A stretch of DNA of 64,000 bases from Halomonas chromatireducens (GCF_001545155.1 NZ_CP014226.1:1132041-1196040); one strand, 5' to 3'; shown: positions 1 to 10,240, numbered from the stretch's first letter. Numbers and translations: made by a program. Notes: a model not told the origin generated them from the sequence alone.

Positions 1-50
1 GAGCGCCGTCGAATAGAGGTGGCGTGCCCAGGGTCGGCCTCGGCGTTGCA

Positions 51-1481
51 TCAGCTCTCGCGATCCAGGATCGTCGAGATCATCGCCGTGGTCGACACGC
101 CGTCCTCGAAGCCCAGCACCATCACCTCGCCGCCGGCGGCACGGACCGCATCGCCGCCGGCGATCTCCTCGGGGCGATAGTCGCCGCCCTTGACCAGCAC
201 ATCCGGGAGTACCGCCTCGATCAAGCGCTGCGGCGTGTCTTCCCCGAAGGGCACCACCCAGTCCACCGCCCCCAGCCCCGCCAGGACCTGCATGCGCCGC
301 AGCAGCGGGTTGATGGGCCGCTTGGGGCCCTTGAGACGACCAATGGAGGCGTCGTCGTTGACCGCCACGATCAGTCGATCGCCGAGCCGGCGGGCATGCT
401 CCAGGTAGGCCACATGACCGGCATGCAGGATATCGAAGCAGCCGTTGGTCATCACCACCCGCTCGCCGCGGGCCTGGGCGGCCCGCACCGCCTCGATCAA
501 CGCGGGCTCCTCGATCACACCGAACTCGGCCAGCTTGTCGCCGTGCAGGGCCGTGTAGAGCTCGGCGATGGAGAGCGTCGCCGTGCCCGGCTTGGCCACC
601 ACCAGGCCGGCGGCCAGGTTGGCCAGGGTCATGGCCTCGGGGAAACCGTGGCCGGCGGCCAGCGCCAGCCCCAGCACGCCGATCACGGTGTCGCCGGCAC
701 CGGTCACGTCGTAGACCTCGCGGGCCCGGGTGGGAATATGCAGGGGGTCGTGCCCGGCCCGGATCAGCGTCATGCCCTTCTCGCTGCGGGTGATCAGCAG
801 GGCCTCGAGTTCGAGCTCCACGCACAGCGCCTCGCCCCGGGCAGCCAGCTCGGCGTCGTCGCGGCAGTGACCGACCACACCTTCGAACTCGGCCAGGTTG
901 GGCGTGATCACACTGGCCCCCCGGTACTTGCGGAAATCGCTGCCCTTGGGATCGACCAGTACGCGCTTCCCCGCAGCCTTCACCCGCTGGATCAACGCCT
1001 CCACCTGATTGAGGGTCCCCTTGCCGTAGTCGGAGAGGATCACCAGGTCGCTATCGGGCAGGCCCTGCTCTACCCGGGCCAGCAGGCCGGAGGTGTCGAC
1101 ATTTTCCAGGCCATCCTCGAAGTCGAGACGAATCAGCTGCTGGTTGCGGCTCATCACCCGCAGCTTGGTGATGGTGGGGATGCCTGCGCTGCTCTCGAAG
1201 TAGGTCTCCACCCCGGCGGCCTCCATGCGGGCGATGAGGCGCCGGGCATTGTCATCGTCACCGACCATGCCGCTCAGGGCCGCGTGAGCCCCCAGGGAGG
1301 CGATGTTGAGCGCCACGTTGGCCGCGCCACCGGGGCGGTCCTCGCACTCTTCGACCCGGACCACCGGTACCGGCGCCTCCGGCGAGATACGTGAGGTGGC
1401 GCCGTGCCAGTACCGGTCGAGCATCACATCCCCTACCACCAGTACATGTGCCTGCTCCAGCGCAGTCAGATCAAGCTTCAT
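51..1481 (-). CDS. hldE: Bifunctional heptose-7-phosphate kinase / heptose-1-phosphate adenylyltransferase
   Basis: The 476-residue protein has the two-domain layout and length of HldE (RfaE). The N-terminal PfkB/ribokinase-type kinase domain (about 1-320) opens with [13 protein letters not shown] and [11 protein letters not shown], and carries the DVTGAGDT anion-hole/catalytic motif near 260. The C-terminal nucleotidyltransferase domain (about 340-476) has [12 protein letters not shown] with its HxGH signature. The enzyme phosphorylates D-glycero-D-manno-heptose 7-phosphate and then, after GmhB acts (gene at 13471), makes ADP-heptose for LPS inner core in the cytoplasm. The start codon overlaps the end of the upstream GT9 gene by 11 bases, so the two are probably co-transcribed. 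Confidence 0.97.
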   Translation of the reverse strand: MKLDLTALEQAHVLVVGDVMLDRYWHGATSRISPEAPVPVVRVEECEDRPGGAANVALNIASLGAHAALSGMVGDDDNARRLIARMEAAGVETYFESSAGIPTITKLRVMSRNQQLIRLDFEDGLENVDTSGLLARVEQGLPDSDLVILSDYGKGTLNQVEALIQRVKAAGKRVLVDPKGSDFRKYRGASVITPNLAEFEGVVGHCRDDAELAARGEALCVELELEALLITRSEKGMTLIRAGHDPLHIPTRAREVYDVTGAGDTVIGVLGLALAAGHGFPEAMTLANLAAGLVVAKPGTATLSIAELYTALHGDKLAEFGVIEEPALIEAVRAAQARGERVVMTNGCFDILHAGHVAYLEHARRLGDRLIVAVNDDASIGRLKGPKRPINPLLRRMQVLAGLGAVDWVVPFGEDTPQRLIEAVLPDVLVKGGDYRPEEIAGGDAVRAAGGEVMVLGFEDGVSTTAMISTILDRES

Positions 1482-2568
1482 CGGGTGTCTCCGTTTCCTT
1501 GCTCTCGTTCGGCCCTGTCAGCAATGCATCGAGCCGTTGCACGACATCGTCGACACGAACCAGGGACATGGCGTCGGGATGACGCACGCGCTGGCCCCAG
1601 GTGATCTCATCGGGCTCCTTGTGGAGGTAGGTGCGTACCGCCTCGGGGTAGCGATCGACCACATGCTCGCGCCACAGGTAGGGCGCCGCCCGGTCGGGAT
1701 TGGTGGTGGCATACAGACCGATGACCGGGGTACCCATGGCGTTGGCCATATGCACCGGCCCGGAATCGGGGGCGATCACCACCCGTGCCCGGCCGATGAG
1801 GGCCAGCAGGCCCTTGAGCGAGCTTTCGCCGATGACGTCGATCACCGCCTCCGCTCGACTCAATGCCCGAATGCGCTCGCCCACTTCCCGCTCCTGGGTG
1901 CTGCCACCGCCTGTGAGAGCCGTTTTCAGGCCGAACTGTGCCCAGGCGTGCTCGATGACCGCCGCATAGCCCTCGGCGGACCAGTTGCGGAAGTTGCGCA
2001 GCCGTGGATTGGCACAGGGGCTCATCAGCAGGTAGGGGTGGTCACCGGTGAGCCTGCGGGCCTCCTCCTCGGCCTCGGCCGGCACCGGCAGGTCCCACGC
2101 CAGTCCCTGATCCTCGACGCCCAGCAGGCGAGCGAAGTCCATGAACGACTCCAGCACATGGGCCTGTGGATGTGGCGCCAGCTGGCGATGGGTGAACCAG
2201 TGCTGGGCATCCTTGGCCCGCGCCTTGTCGAACCCCACCCGCACGTCGGCCTTCAGCCCCAGGGAGAGTACGCTGGCCCGCAGCGCCTGCTGCATGTGCA
2301 ACAGCACGTCGAAGCGGGTATCACCGAGCTGGCGCCACAGGCGCCGCATCCCGGCAAGGCCGCTGGCCTTGTCGTAGACGACGAACTCGACCCCCGAGAG
2401 GCCGGCCAGTAGACTGTGTTCCGCCTTGCCGATGATCCAGGTGATGCGAACATCGGGCCACTGCCGCTGCAGCGCTCGGATGGTGGGGACCAGATTGCAC
2501 AGGTCGCCCAGTGCGGAGAGGCGCAGCACGGCGATATGGCGAGGTTGGGCAGGCAGAGGATGCTTCAT
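1471..2568 (-). CDS. GT9 family glycosyltransferase (heptosyltransferase-like)
   Basis: A 365-residue GT-B protein of glycosyltransferase family 9 (ADP-heptose:LPS heptosyltransferase family). The N-terminal [19 protein letters not shown] nucleotide-fold motif and the C-terminal [21 protein letters not shown] donor-site motif are both present. It probably adds a sugar, likely heptose, to LPS inner core on the cytoplasmic face of the inner membrane. I chose the ATG at 2568 ([17 protein letters not shown]) because family homology begins just after it. Upstream in-frame ATGs at 2604 and 2637 would run further into the divergent kdkA gene. The acceptor cannot be told from sequence: WaaC-, WaaQ- or RfaF-like roles are all possible. 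It overlaps hldE at its 3' end. Confidence 0.88.
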   Translation of the reverse strand: MKHPLPAQPRHIAVLRLSALGDLCNLVPTIRALQRQWPDVRITWIIGKAEHSLLAGLSGVEFVVYDKASGLAGMRRLWRQLGDTRFDVLLHMQQALRASVLSLGLKADVRVGFDKARAKDAQHWFTHRQLAPHPQAHVLESFMDFARLLGVEDQGLAWDLPVPAEAEEEARRLTGDHPYLLMSPCANPRLRNFRNWSAEGYAAVIEHAWAQFGLKTALTGGGSTQEREVGERIRALSRAEAVIDVIGESSLKGLLALIGRARVVIAPDSGPVHMANAMGTPVIGLYATTNPDRAAPYLWREHVVDRYPEAVRTYLHKEPDEITWGQRVRHPDAMSLVRVDDVVQRLDALLTGPNESKETETPDEA

Positions 2569-3268
2569 GCACTTGGCAACATGTCGGACGGGAAAGGTTT
2601 TCATTCTATATGATGCGGACAGTCTATGTGACGCCAACCTGACGCCACAAATCGACCCGCTGCTATTCTCGCCGGCCCATTGGCGTGAAGCGGGCCGTGT
2701 GCTGGGCGAAGCGCCTGGCCGCGGCAGCAGCCTGTTCCTCGACGCGGACGGCGCACAGTGGGTGCTGCGCCCTTACCGCCGCGGCGGGCTGGTGGCGCGG
2801 TTTGCCCGGCAACGCTACCTGTGGACCGGCCTGGAGCGAACCCGAGCGTTTCGCGAACTGCGCCTGACCGCCGAGCTCTACGCCCGGGGCCTGCCCGTGC
2901 CCAGGCCGGTGGCCGCCGCCGTCACCCGCCACGGACTCTGCTATGAAGCGGCGCTGATCACGGTGCGCATTACCGCCGCCCGCTCCCTTGCCGACCGCCT
3001 CATCGAAGGCAGCGCCAGCGATGCACTCCTCGAGGCGGTGGGTCGCACCATCCGTCGCTTCCACGACACCGGCCTCGATCATGTCGATCTCAATGCCCGC
3101 AACCTGCTGGTCGATGCCGAGGAGCGTGTCTGGCTGATCGACCTGGATCGCTGCCGGTTGCGCACGCCCGGCAGCTGGCAGGAGGCCAACCTTCGACGCC
3201 TGGACCGCTCCCTGGCGAAGTTCGGCGCCGGCGAAGCCGGTGCGACGATTCGTCGAAGCTATGGTTAA
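2567..3268 (+). CDS. kdkA: 3-deoxy-D-manno-octulosonic acid (Kdo) kinase
   Basis: The 233-residue protein matches KdkA, a WaaP/RIO-like small-molecule kinase that phosphorylates Kdo in the LPS inner core. It has an N-terminal ILYDAD then FSPAHW, a glycine-rich GEAPGRGSSLF loop, the RPYRRGGL segment with the ATP-binding lysine replaced by arginine as in the family, the catalytic HVDLNARNLLVD loop (HxDLNxxN) and LIDLDRCR in place of DFG. The ATG at 2567 is preceded by AGAGGA (2555-2560) at six bases, which fixes the start. It is divergent from the GT9 gene; the two start codons share the same CATG palindrome at 2566-2569. KdkA is usual in organisms with a single phosphorylated Kdo; whether the Kdo transferase here is monofunctional cannot be seen. 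Confidence 0.93.
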   Translation: MHLATCRTGKVFILYDADSLCDANLTPQIDPLLFSPAHWREAGRVLGEAPGRGSSLFLDADGAQWVLRPYRRGGLVARFARQRYLWTGLERTRAFRELRLTAELYARGLPVPRPVAAAVTRHGLCYEAALITVRITAARSLADRLIEGSASDALLEAVGRTIRRFHDTGLDHVDLNARNLLVDAEERVWLIDLDRCRLRTPGSWQEANLRRLDRSLAKFGAGEAGATIRRSYG

Positions 3269-3297
3269 GGGCTATTGCTAAAAGCTATGGCTAAGAG

Positions 3298-4407
3298 CTA
3301 TGCCTGGGAATACTCTTCGACCAGGCTGGACACATGGGCCGCCAAGGTAAAGTCCGCCAGCACCCGGTGGCGTGCCGCCTGCCCCAGCTGACGTCGCAGC
3401 TCGGGGTCACGCCCCAGCTCTGCCATGGCTTCGGCCCAGTCCCCGGGGGCTTGCGGTGACGCCAGACGTCCGCATGTATTATCGAGCAACTCCGGAATGG
3501 CGCCGCTGTCGGTACCGACCACGGCCTTGCCGGCGGCCATGGCCTCGATGACCGTGAGACCGAAGGCCTCGTTGCGTGACGGCACGCAGACGATATCCAG
3601 CGCTTCGAACAGCCTCGGCAGGTCGCGGCGAAAGCCGGCAAAGTGAATTCGCGTTTCCAGGCCCAACGACGCGACTTGAGCCTGCAGCCGCGATACATAG
3701 GCTTCATCGCTGCCCTCGGCGGCGGTGAGGCCACCGATGACGACGCCATGCCAGGCCAGATCCGGATAGCGCTCGCGCAGCAGGCCCAGCGCCTCGATCC
3801 AGAGGTCCTGGCCCTTGCCATCGGTCAGCCGACCGGGCAGGCCGATGGCCACACTCGTGGCAGGCACACCGAGTTCGCGGCGCAGGGCGTCGCACACCGC
3901 CTCGCTCAGCCGGGGGCGATAGGGCTCGGGGTCGATGCCGAGATAGAGGCGCTTGATCCGGTCCGCCGGCAGGGGGAAGGCCGCGACATTGCGCGCCCGC
4001 GTCGCTTCGCTGATGGCAAACAGCCGGGTGACCCTGCCATAGGCCCAGCGGTGGTAGAGGTCCTTCTTGGCGCGGGTGACCCCCATGTGGTCGGTGAAGA
4101 ACAGCTTCAGCCCCGGCTTCAGTGTCGCCAGCAGGGCTCCCAAGCGCAAATCGCTGGACTTGTGGCAGTGCAGCACGTCGATGCCCTGTCGTTTCAGGTA
4201 CGCAAGCACCCGGCCGACCTGCAGCAGTGCCCGACCCCGGCTGGGCACCGTCAGCGGTTCGATGCCCGCCTCGACCAGGCTGGCAGCCACCGCAGAGCCG
4301 GCAAGCGCGAGGCCATGGGGCTCCCACCCCTGGCGCTTCAGCTCGGGTATAATCCGTCCAGGATACATTTCCAGTCCGCCCCAGCCATCCGAAAGGCAGA
4401 TATGCAT
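3298..4407 (-). CDS. GT4 family glycosyltransferase
   Basis: A 369-residue GT-B retaining glycosyltransferase of family 4. It starts MHICLSDGWGGLEMY, with the acceptor-side glycine motif GGLE. The C-terminal half has GLPGRLTDGKGQDLWIEAL and the family-defining E-x7-E donor site in SRNEAFGLTVIEAMAAGKAVVG. It very likely adds a core-oligosaccharide sugar to LPS in the cytoplasm. The open frame continues upstream to 4590, but the ATG at 4407 gives the canonical start and avoids overlap with the divergent GT9 gene beginning at 4463. The 55-base gap must hold both promoters. Its 3' end faces kdkA 29 bases away. Donor sugar and linkage unknown. Confidence 0.88.
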   Translation of the reverse strand: MHICLSDGWGGLEMYPGRIIPELKRQGWEPHGLALAGSAVAASLVEAGIEPLTVPSRGRALLQVGRVLAYLKRQGIDVLHCHKSSDLRLGALLATLKPGLKLFFTDHMGVTRAKKDLYHRWAYGRVTRLFAISEATRARNVAAFPLPADRIKRLYLGIDPEPYRPRLSEAVCDALRRELGVPATSVAIGLPGRLTDGKGQDLWIEALGLLRERYPDLAWHGVVIGGLTAAEGSDEAYVSRLQAQVASLGLETRIHFAGFRRDLPRLFEALDIVCVPSRNEAFGLTVIEAMAAGKAVVGTDSGAIPELLDNTCGRLASPQAPGDWAEAMAELGRDPELRRQLGQAARHRVLADFTLAAHVSSLVEEYSQA

Positions 4408-4462
4408 TACCTTGTGCGACAAGGTTGTCTCCTTCTTCGGCCACCGGGGCACGGGAGCCCAG

Positions 4463-5557
4463 ATGACGTCTTCTTCCAACGGGGGCAATCCCCGCGAATC
4501 GCCCCGTATACTGGTCGTGCGTAACGACAAGGTCGGCGACTTCATGCTGGCCTGGCCGGCGCTTGCCTGCCTCAAGGCCGCAGCGCCCACCCTGCATGTC
4601 TGCGTCCTGGTCCCAACCTATACGGCACCTCTGGCCCGGCTGTGTCCCTGGGTCGACGAGGTGATCCTGGACCCGGGCGCCGACGCCGGTCGCGATGCGC
4701 AGCGTTCTCTGCTGGAGCGGCTTCGAGCGGGTCGCTTTGCGGCCCTGCTGACCCTCTATTCGACGCCGCGTATCGGCTGGCTGGGCCGGCGTGCCGGCAT
4801 TCCACTACGCCTGGCGCCTGCCACCAAGTGGGCGCAGCTATTCTACAACCATCGCGTCACCCAACGCAGGTCCCGCTCCACCCGGCCGGAGTATGTCTAC
4901 AACGTCGAGCTGGCCGACGCGTTGCTGCTCGCCCTGGGCATGGCGCCAGCCGCTCGCCCGGAACCACCCTACTGGCCGCTTCCTGCCTGCACGGCCACCG
5001 CCCAGAGGGCCCTCCTCGGCCAGGAGCTGGGCATCGATACGACCCGCCCCTGGGTCTATCTGCATGCCGGCAGCGGCGGCTCGGCGGTGAACCTGACACC
5101 CGGGCAGTACGCCGAGCTGGCTCGCCTGATCGATGAGCGCGCAGGCGAAGGCAGGCCCATCTGGGTCATGACGGCGGGGCCCGGCGAGGAGGCCACCGCC
5201 GGTGAGCTGCGCAACCGCCTGGTGGGCGATGGCCTCGAAGCGGTCGTGCTGCCGCCGCGGAAGGGGCTGGGCGACTTCGCGATGGCTCTCGCGGCGGCCG
5301 ACCTGCTCATCGCCGGCTCCACCGGTCCACTGCATATTGCCGGCTGTCTCGACCGGCCCACCGCAGGCTTCTATCCGGCCCGCCGCTCCGCCACCCCGCT
5401 GCGCTGGCAGACCTGCAACAGCGAGTCGCGGCGCCTCGCCTTCAGCCCCCCGACGGGTGCCGCCGAGTCCGACATGGCCACGATCGACCTGGACGCGGCG
5501 GCCAGTGCCATCAGCGACCTGGTGCGTCGTCGGGAGGAGGCGACGTCCGAGTCCTGA
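4463..5557 (+). CDS. GT9 family glycosyltransferase (heptosyltransferase-like)
   Basis: A second, distinct GT9 protein of 364 residues. It starts after a short polar leader with PRILVVRNDKVGDFMLAWPA, the family acceptor-side motif. YLHAGSGGSAVNLTP lies mid-protein, and the donor-side loop LIAGSTGPLHIAGCLDRPT near the C-terminus has the expected G-[PS]-x-H-I-A pattern. A role in LPS core assembly is inferred from family and neighbours. The upstream in-frame start at 4067 would lie antisense to the GT4 gene and gives no family match, so ATG 4463 was chosen. The 3' end overlaps the convergent GT2 gene by 47 bases (5511-5557). Confidence 0.87.
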   Translation: MTSSSNGGNPRESPRILVVRNDKVGDFMLAWPALACLKAAAPTLHVCVLVPTYTAPLARLCPWVDEVILDPGADAGRDAQRSLLERLRAGRFAALLTLYSTPRIGWLGRRAGIPLRLAPATKWAQLFYNHRVTQRRSRSTRPEYVYNVELADALLLALGMAPAARPEPPYWPLPACTATAQRALLGQELGIDTTRPWVYLHAGSGGSAVNLTPGQYAELARLIDERAGEGRPIWVMTAGPGEEATAGELRNRLVGDGLEAVVLPPRKGLGDFAMALAAADLLIAGSTGPLHIAGCLDRPTAGFYPARRSATPLRWQTCNSESRRLAFSPPTGAAESDMATIDLDAAASAISDLVRRREEATSES

Positions 5558-6290
5558 CCCAGAGGTCAGCATACTTGGCGAAGGTCGAGTGGGCCGAGAG
5601 CAACGCCAGCAGCAGGCCCTGGCGCCCGTCCAGGAAGCCGGCCTTGAACAGATACATGCGCAGAAAGCAGCCGATGCCATGCCCGATGCCGGCCGCCAGG
5701 CTGCCCCGCTTGCCCCGCGCCGCACGCTGCTCGGCCCATGCCTGGGCGTAGTGGGCGGACTTCTCCAGGTAATGGCGCAGGTCGCGGTAGGTGAAGTGGA
5801 GCAGGTCGCCCTGAAGCGGTTTCACCGTCAGCCGCTCCGGATTTTCCAGCTTCTCGTGCACCAGGGAGGCGTTGTACCCGGCACGCTGGCGCGGATAGAG
5901 CCGTGCCACACGATCCGGATACCAGCCCGAGTGGCGAATGAAGGCCCCGAAACACCAGGAGAGGCGCGGCAGCGTATAGATGGCCGGTTCGTTCAAGGCC
6001 ACGGCGGCCAGGATGCTGTCACTCAGCTCGGGCGTTACCCGCTCGTCGGCATCGATCATCAGGATCCAGTCGCTCTCCACCAGCGCCTCGGCGCGCTGGC
6101 GCTGCACGCCGAAGCCCTGCCAGTCGTCCTCGACCACGACCTTATCGGTGAAGGCCCTGGCGATGTTGCGGGTGGCATCCACACTGCCGGCATCCACCAC
6201 CACGATCTCGTCCGCCCAGCTCAGCGTCTCCAAACAGGCTCGGAGGTGCGCCTCCTCGTTCTTGACGATCAATACGGCAGCCAGGCTCAT
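5511..6290 (-). CDS. GT2 family LPS core glycosyltransferase (WaaE/KdtX-like)
   Basis: A 259-residue GT-A fold enzyme. It begins SLAAVLIVKNEEAHLRACLE, has the acidic motif SADEIVVVDAGSVDAT-like segment (LSWADEIVVVDAGS), and the DxD-type metal site WILMIDADERV. The tail HFTYRDLRHYLEKSAHYAQAWAEQRAARGK is typical of the WaaE/KdtX beta-1,4-glucosyltransferase group that modifies the first heptose of the LPS core. It works at the cytoplasmic side of the inner membrane. The location inside the LPS island agrees. The exact sugar cannot be assigned. It overlaps the convergent GT9 gene at its 3' end. Confidence 0.88.
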   Translation of the reverse strand: MSLAAVLIVKNEEAHLRACLETLSWADEIVVVDAGSVDATRNIARAFTDKVVVEDDWQGFGVQRQRAEALVESDWILMIDADERVTPELSDSILAAVALNEPAIYTLPRLSWCFGAFIRHSGWYPDRVARLYPRQRAGYNASLVHEKLENPERLTVKPLQGDLLHFTYRDLRHYLEKSAHYAQAWAEQRAARGKRGSLAAGIGHGIGCFLRMYLFKAGFLDGRQGLLLALLSAHSTFAKYADLWVRTRTSPPPDDAPGR

Positions 6291-6451
6291 GGGCCCTTCC
6301 TTGTCAGCTGAGCGGGGCCTCAGTTTACTGGTGCCAGCGCCGGGGCGGCAAACGACACCTTTCTACCACTGGGCACGGACCACGACTTTTGGTGCAAATG
6401 GGTCGCGACTTGATAAGCTGCTACCTGAACTCACTACGTGCGCACTGTGCC

Positions 6452-8128
6452 ATGCCCTCTTCCTTCTCGTTTCGAGACATCAACTTCCCCCGTGGTTGTT
6501 CGCTTTTGATTATCGGCCTGTGTCTGGGTTATTCCGTCACCTCCCTGACACGGCTGCCGATCTGGGGGCTCCCCTTCGTCACTGCGGCCTGGCTGGCCCT
6601 GGGATACTGGCTTCGCTGGGGCGCGCCTCGTTCCCCGCAGCGCCCCGTCGTCCCCCGTATCTGGTCCTGGGCATTGATACCCATTGCGCTGTGGGGACTC
6701 TACATCTACCTTTCCGAAAGCTTCGGTATCGTCGACCTGAGCGCCGTCTTCTTCCACCTTCAGGCCGGCATGGCCGACCATGGCGGTGTCAGCCGGGTCG
6801 GGGCCGCCTTCTTCTATACGCTCTCCATGGCGGCTCTTTTCGTATCGTTTCTCTGGCTCCTCCGCCACGACCACCGCTGGCGTCGCGTGGAATTTTTCCT
6901 GGCCCTGCTGCTGCTGGCCAGCAATCCCCTTCTCTATGGTGTAACCCAGCGCGGTGCGGCGATCGTTACCGATGACGGTGCCTGGATGGACCGCCAATAC
7001 GTAAAGCCGTTGATTCTCGACGCTCGGGACGACCCGCCCAATCTCCTGCTGCTCTATCTGGAAAGCATCGAGCGCACCTATGCCGATCGTGAACGTTTCG
7101 GCGACGCCTATGCCGACCTGGAGGCCATCGGCGAGGAGGGTCTGGTCTATGAGGGTGTCTACCAGCTCGACAATACCGGCTGGACCATGGCGGGCATGAT
7201 CGCCAGCCAGTGCGGCACCCCACTGATGCCAGCCGGCCTGCTACATGATCGGCAGTTCTCGCCGCTGGAAACGGTGGTGCCCGGCGTCGACTGCCTGGGC
7301 GACCTGCTCTCCGAGCAGGGCTATCGGCTCACCTATATGGGCGGCGCCAGCACTGCCTTCGCTGGCAAGGGTCTGTTTTACCAGGATCACGGCTTCGAAA
7401 CGATTCTGGGACGCGAAGACCTCCAGCCCCGCCTCGACGACCCCGACTACCTCAACAACTGGGGCCTCTACGACGACTCGCTCTACGACTTCACCGTCGA
7501 GGAGATTCGTCGCCTGAACGAAGAGGAAGGCCCCTGGGGCTTGGTCAACCTCACGCTGGCCGGTCATGCCCCTCGTGGCTATCCTGCCCAGCGCTGTATC
7601 GATCGCCAGGGCGAATTCGATGGCGAAGATATCCTGTATTCGGTCGAGTGTTCGGCCTGGCTGGCCCGGGACCTGCTCGAGCGCCTGGATAGTGAGGGGC
7701 TGCTGGAAAATACCCTGGTGGTCATCGCCAGCGACCACCTGACCATGCGAGTCTCGGCCTGGGAGCAGCTGATCCAGAGCAAGCGCGACAATACCTTCAT
7801 GCTGTTGGGACCCGGAATCCCCGTCGACAGGCAGACACGGGAGGCGTCCATGGTGGACGTTTTCCCCACCATCCTGGAAGCCATGGGTTTCACCATCGAC
7901 TGGCACCGGGCAGGTCTCGGCGTGTCGCTGCTGTCCGATGAACCCACCCTGATCGAGGAGCACAGCATGGAGTTCGTGAACGCTCGGATGCGCGAGGAGA
8001 ACGCCCTGCAGCAGCGCCTATGGGAAGGGCTAGCACCGCAGCGCGAAGAAACGGAAGCGGCACCGCAAGAGCAGGTGGTGGAGACCCCCGAGGACGCTAC
8101 CGGTGAGGAGCCCGCCTCGGTCCAGTGA
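6452..8128 (+). CDS. LtaS/OpgB-like phosphoglycerol (or phosphoethanolamine) transferase, membrane bound
   Basis: A 558-residue member of the alkaline-phosphatase/sulfatase superfamily. Roughly the first 190 residues contain several hydrophobic helices, followed by a large periplasmic domain. The block NLLLLYLESIERTYAD supplies the first metal ligand region. QLDNTGWTMAGMIASQCGTP has the nucleophile threonine context of OpgB/LtaS. VNLTLAGHAPRG and VVIASDHLTMR give the histidine and Asp-His metal ligands. The C-terminus is a glutamate-rich tail. Such enzymes transfer phosphoglycerol or phosphoethanolamine to periplasmic glucans or LPS. Within an LPS island it may modify core sugars, but this is inference. 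ATG 6452 was preferred; an in-frame ATG at 6389 is also possible, and neither has a strong ribosome binding site. Confidence 0.82.
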   Translation: MPSSFSFRDINFPRGCSLLIIGLCLGYSVTSLTRLPIWGLPFVTAAWLALGYWLRWGAPRSPQRPVVPRIWSWALIPIALWGLYIYLSESFGIVDLSAVFFHLQAGMADHGGVSRVGAAFFYTLSMAALFVSFLWLLRHDHRWRRVEFFLALLLLASNPLLYGVTQRGAAIVTDDGAWMDRQYVKPLILDARDDPPNLLLLYLESIERTYADRERFGDAYADLEAIGEEGLVYEGVYQLDNTGWTMAGMIASQCGTPLMPAGLLHDRQFSPLETVVPGVDCLGDLLSEQGYRLTYMGGASTAFAGKGLFYQDHGFETILGREDLQPRLDDPDYLNNWGLYDDSLYDFTVEEIRRLNEEEGPWGLVNLTLAGHAPRGYPAQRCIDRQGEFDGEDILYSVECSAWLARDLLERLDSEGLLENTLVVIASDHLTMRVSAWEQLIQSKRDNTFMLLGPGIPVDRQTREASMVDVFPTILEAMGFTIDWHRAGLGVSLLSDEPTLIEEHSMEFVNARMREENALQQRLWEGLAPQREETEAAPQEQVVETPEDATGEEPASVQ

Positions 8129-8134
8129 TACGCT

Positions 8135-9178
8135 TCAGCTACGGCCGATGAGCTCTGCTCGCGAGGCCAGTACCGCCTGCAGGACCCGCTGGGGCGAGAG
8201 CTGCACCAGACAGTTGGTATGGCCCAGCGGGCAGGTACGCTGAAAACAGGGCGAGCACTCCAGCGCCAGGGTATGAATCGTGGCCTCGTCGGTCAGGGGC
8301 GGGGTGTAGCGCGGCGACGACGAACCATACAGTGCCTGGACGCCGGTCCCAACGGCGGCCGCCACATGCATCAATCCCGAGTCATTGGTGACCACCTGCC
8401 GACAGTCGGCCAGCAGATCCACGGCGTCGGCCAGCCGTGTCTTGCCGCACAGGTTATGCACGCCCGTCTGCCCTTCTGCTATCACCGCGCCGGCCTCGGC
8501 ATCCTTGGGGCCGCCGAGCACACGCACCTCGAAGCCTTCCGCCACCAGGCGCTGTGCCAGTTCACGAAAGTGTCCCAACGGCCACTGCTTGGCCGGGCCA
8601 TATTCGGCCCCGGGCATCATGCCGATGGCCGGCCGTGACGAGAGCCCCAGGCTGTCGCGCACGGCAGCCAGGTTCTCCGTATCGACCCGCAGCCGCGGAC
8701 GCGGCACGCTCAGAGCTTCCAGATCAGCATCAGCTGGCAGGCCCAGCGCCACGAAACGCTTGACGGTCTGGTCCAGCACCGTCTTGTCCAGCGGGCGTCG
8801 CTCGTTGAGCAGCCCGAAGCGCTGCTCACCGGTATAGCCGGTGCGCCGGGGTATGCGCGCCAGGAAGGGGACCAGCGCCGATTTCCAGGAACGGGGCAAC
8901 ACGATCGCCCGGTCGAAGCGACCCGTAAGCCGCTTCGCCAGCGCCCGCCGGCTGCCCCAGCCGAATTCACCGTGGGTCACGTCCAGCGTCGCCACCTCGG
9001 CGACTTCTTCCATGCGCTCCAGGATCGGCTGCGACCAGCCGGGCGCCACGACGCCGATATGGCAATCGGGCTGGCGCTGCCTGAGTGTCTTCAGCAGGCT
9101 CTGAGCCATCACCATGTCACCGACCCAGGATGGGCCGACCACCAGGATGCGCTCGCCCGACAAAGGCACTGCACTCAT
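8135..9178 (-). CDS. waaF: ADP-heptose:LPS heptosyltransferase II
   Basis: The 347-residue protein matches WaaF along its length: [20 protein letters not shown] at the N-terminus, the [23 protein letters not shown] segment, [14 protein letters not shown], and [26 protein letters not shown] at the donor site. The cysteine pattern near the end ([17 protein letters not shown]) is typical of the family. It adds the second heptose to the LPS inner core. Its start overlaps the hldD stop by four bases (ATGA), giving a translationally coupled hldD-waaF operon transcribed leftward. Confidence 0.95.
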   Translation of the reverse strand: MSAVPLSGERILVVGPSWVGDMVMAQSLLKTLRQRQPDCHIGVVAPGWSQPILERMEEVAEVATLDVTHGEFGWGSRRALAKRLTGRFDRAIVLPRSWKSALVPFLARIPRRTGYTGEQRFGLLNERRPLDKTVLDQTVKRFVALGLPADADLEALSVPRPRLRVDTENLAAVRDSLGLSSRPAIGMMPGAEYGPAKQWPLGHFRELAQRLVAEGFEVRVLGGPKDAEAGAVIAEGQTGVHNLCGKTRLADAVDLLADCRQVVTNDSGLMHVAAAVGTGVQALYGSSSPRYTPPLTDEATIHTLALECSPCFQRTCPLGHTNCLVQLSPQRVLQAVLASRAELIGRS

Positions 9179-10140
9179 CCAGTCTCTCCGCCGAGCCAGC
9201 GCAGGTACTCCCCCACCCCCTCGGCCACGGTGCGGAACTCGCCATCATAGCCCGCCTCCCGCAGGCGTGAGATATCGGCCCGGGTATAGCTCTGGTAGCG
9301 GCCCTTGAGCTCTTCGGGAAAATCGATGTACTCGATCCTGCCCTGGCGGTGGAAATCGATGACGGCTTCACCGATCGCCTTGAAGGGCTCGGCACGCCCC
9401 GAGCCCAGGTTGAAGATTCCGGACTTCCCGGGGTTGTCGAGGAACCACAGATTGACGTTCACCACGTCGCCCACATAGACGAAGTCACGACTTTGCATGC
9501 CGGCCTCGTAGCCATCCCAGGCGCCGAACAGCTTGAGGTCCTGACCCGCCGATATCTGGGTGTGGTGGTGGAAGGCGACGCTGGCCATCTTGCCCTTGTG
9601 CTGCTCCCGCGGGCCGTAGACATTGAAGTAACGGAACCCCACCACCTGGCTCGTCAGCTCATCCCAGTGCTCACGCACGTACTGGTCGAAGAGCAACTTG
9701 GAGTAGCCATAGACATTGAGCGGCTTCTCGTACTCGGGCTCTTCGCGAAAGACCTGGCTACCACCGTAGGTCGCTGCCGATGAAGCGTAGATGAAGGGGA
9801 TGCCCTGCAGCTGGCAGAAATGCAGCAGCACCTTGGAGTACTCGAAGTTGTTGTCGAGCATGAAGCGGCCATCCCACTCGGTGGTGTCCGAGCAGGCTCC
9901 CTCATGGAAGATGGCTTCGATGGGAGGCAACCGCGAAGGCTCACCACGCAATACCGCCTCGACTCGCTCGCGGAAATCATCCTTGTCCAGATAATCCCCG
10001 AGCGTGCAGTCGGCCAGATTGACGAACTTGGTCCCGTCGAGAAGGTCATCGACGACCAGCACGTCAGTGCGGCCACGCTCGTTGAGTGCCTTGACGAGAT
10101 TCGAACCGATGAAGCCGGCACCGCCTGTCACTACGATCAT
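9175..10140 (-). CDS. hldD: ADP-L-glycero-D-manno-heptose 6-epimerase
   Basis: A 321-residue short-chain-dehydrogenase-fold epimerase starting [20 protein letters not shown] (GxxGxxG NADP site). YASSAATYG, the [12 protein letters not shown] catalytic Y-x3-[12 protein letters not shown] and the family-specific DFVYVGDVV segment are all present. It converts ADP-D,D-heptose to ADP-L,D-heptose, the donor used by WaaF and the GT9 enzymes nearby. It is the first gene of the leftward hldD-waaF pair. The 100-base gap to glyQ must hold divergent promoters. Confidence 0.96.
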   Translation of the reverse strand: MIVVTGGAGFIGSNLVKALNERGRTDVLVVDDLLDGTKFVNLADCTLGDYLDKDDFRERVEAVLRGEPSRLPPIEAIFHEGACSDTTEWDGRFMLDNNFEYSKVLLHFCQLQGIPFIYASSAATYGGSQVFREEPEYEKPLNVYGYSKLLFDQYVREHWDELTSQVVGFRYFNVYGPREQHKGKMASVAFHHHTQISAGQDLKLFGAWDGYEAGMQSRDFVYVGDVVNVNLWFLDNPGKSGIFNLGSGRAEPFKAIGEAVIDFHRQGRIEYIDFPEELKGRYQSYTRADISRLREAGYDGEFRTVAEGVGEYLRWLGGETG

Positions 10141-10240
10141 TGAGGTTCCTCGCTGCGGCGCAGCTGACTGCGCCTATAACCGATGTGCCTGTGATTGTAT
10201 ACTTGACGTCCTGTGAATTCATGGCCAACGGTGCTTTCCA

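Noticed and set aside
24-1394. 456-codon plus-strand frame opposite hldE
   Set aside because: It is a GC-codon shadow of a complete HldE.
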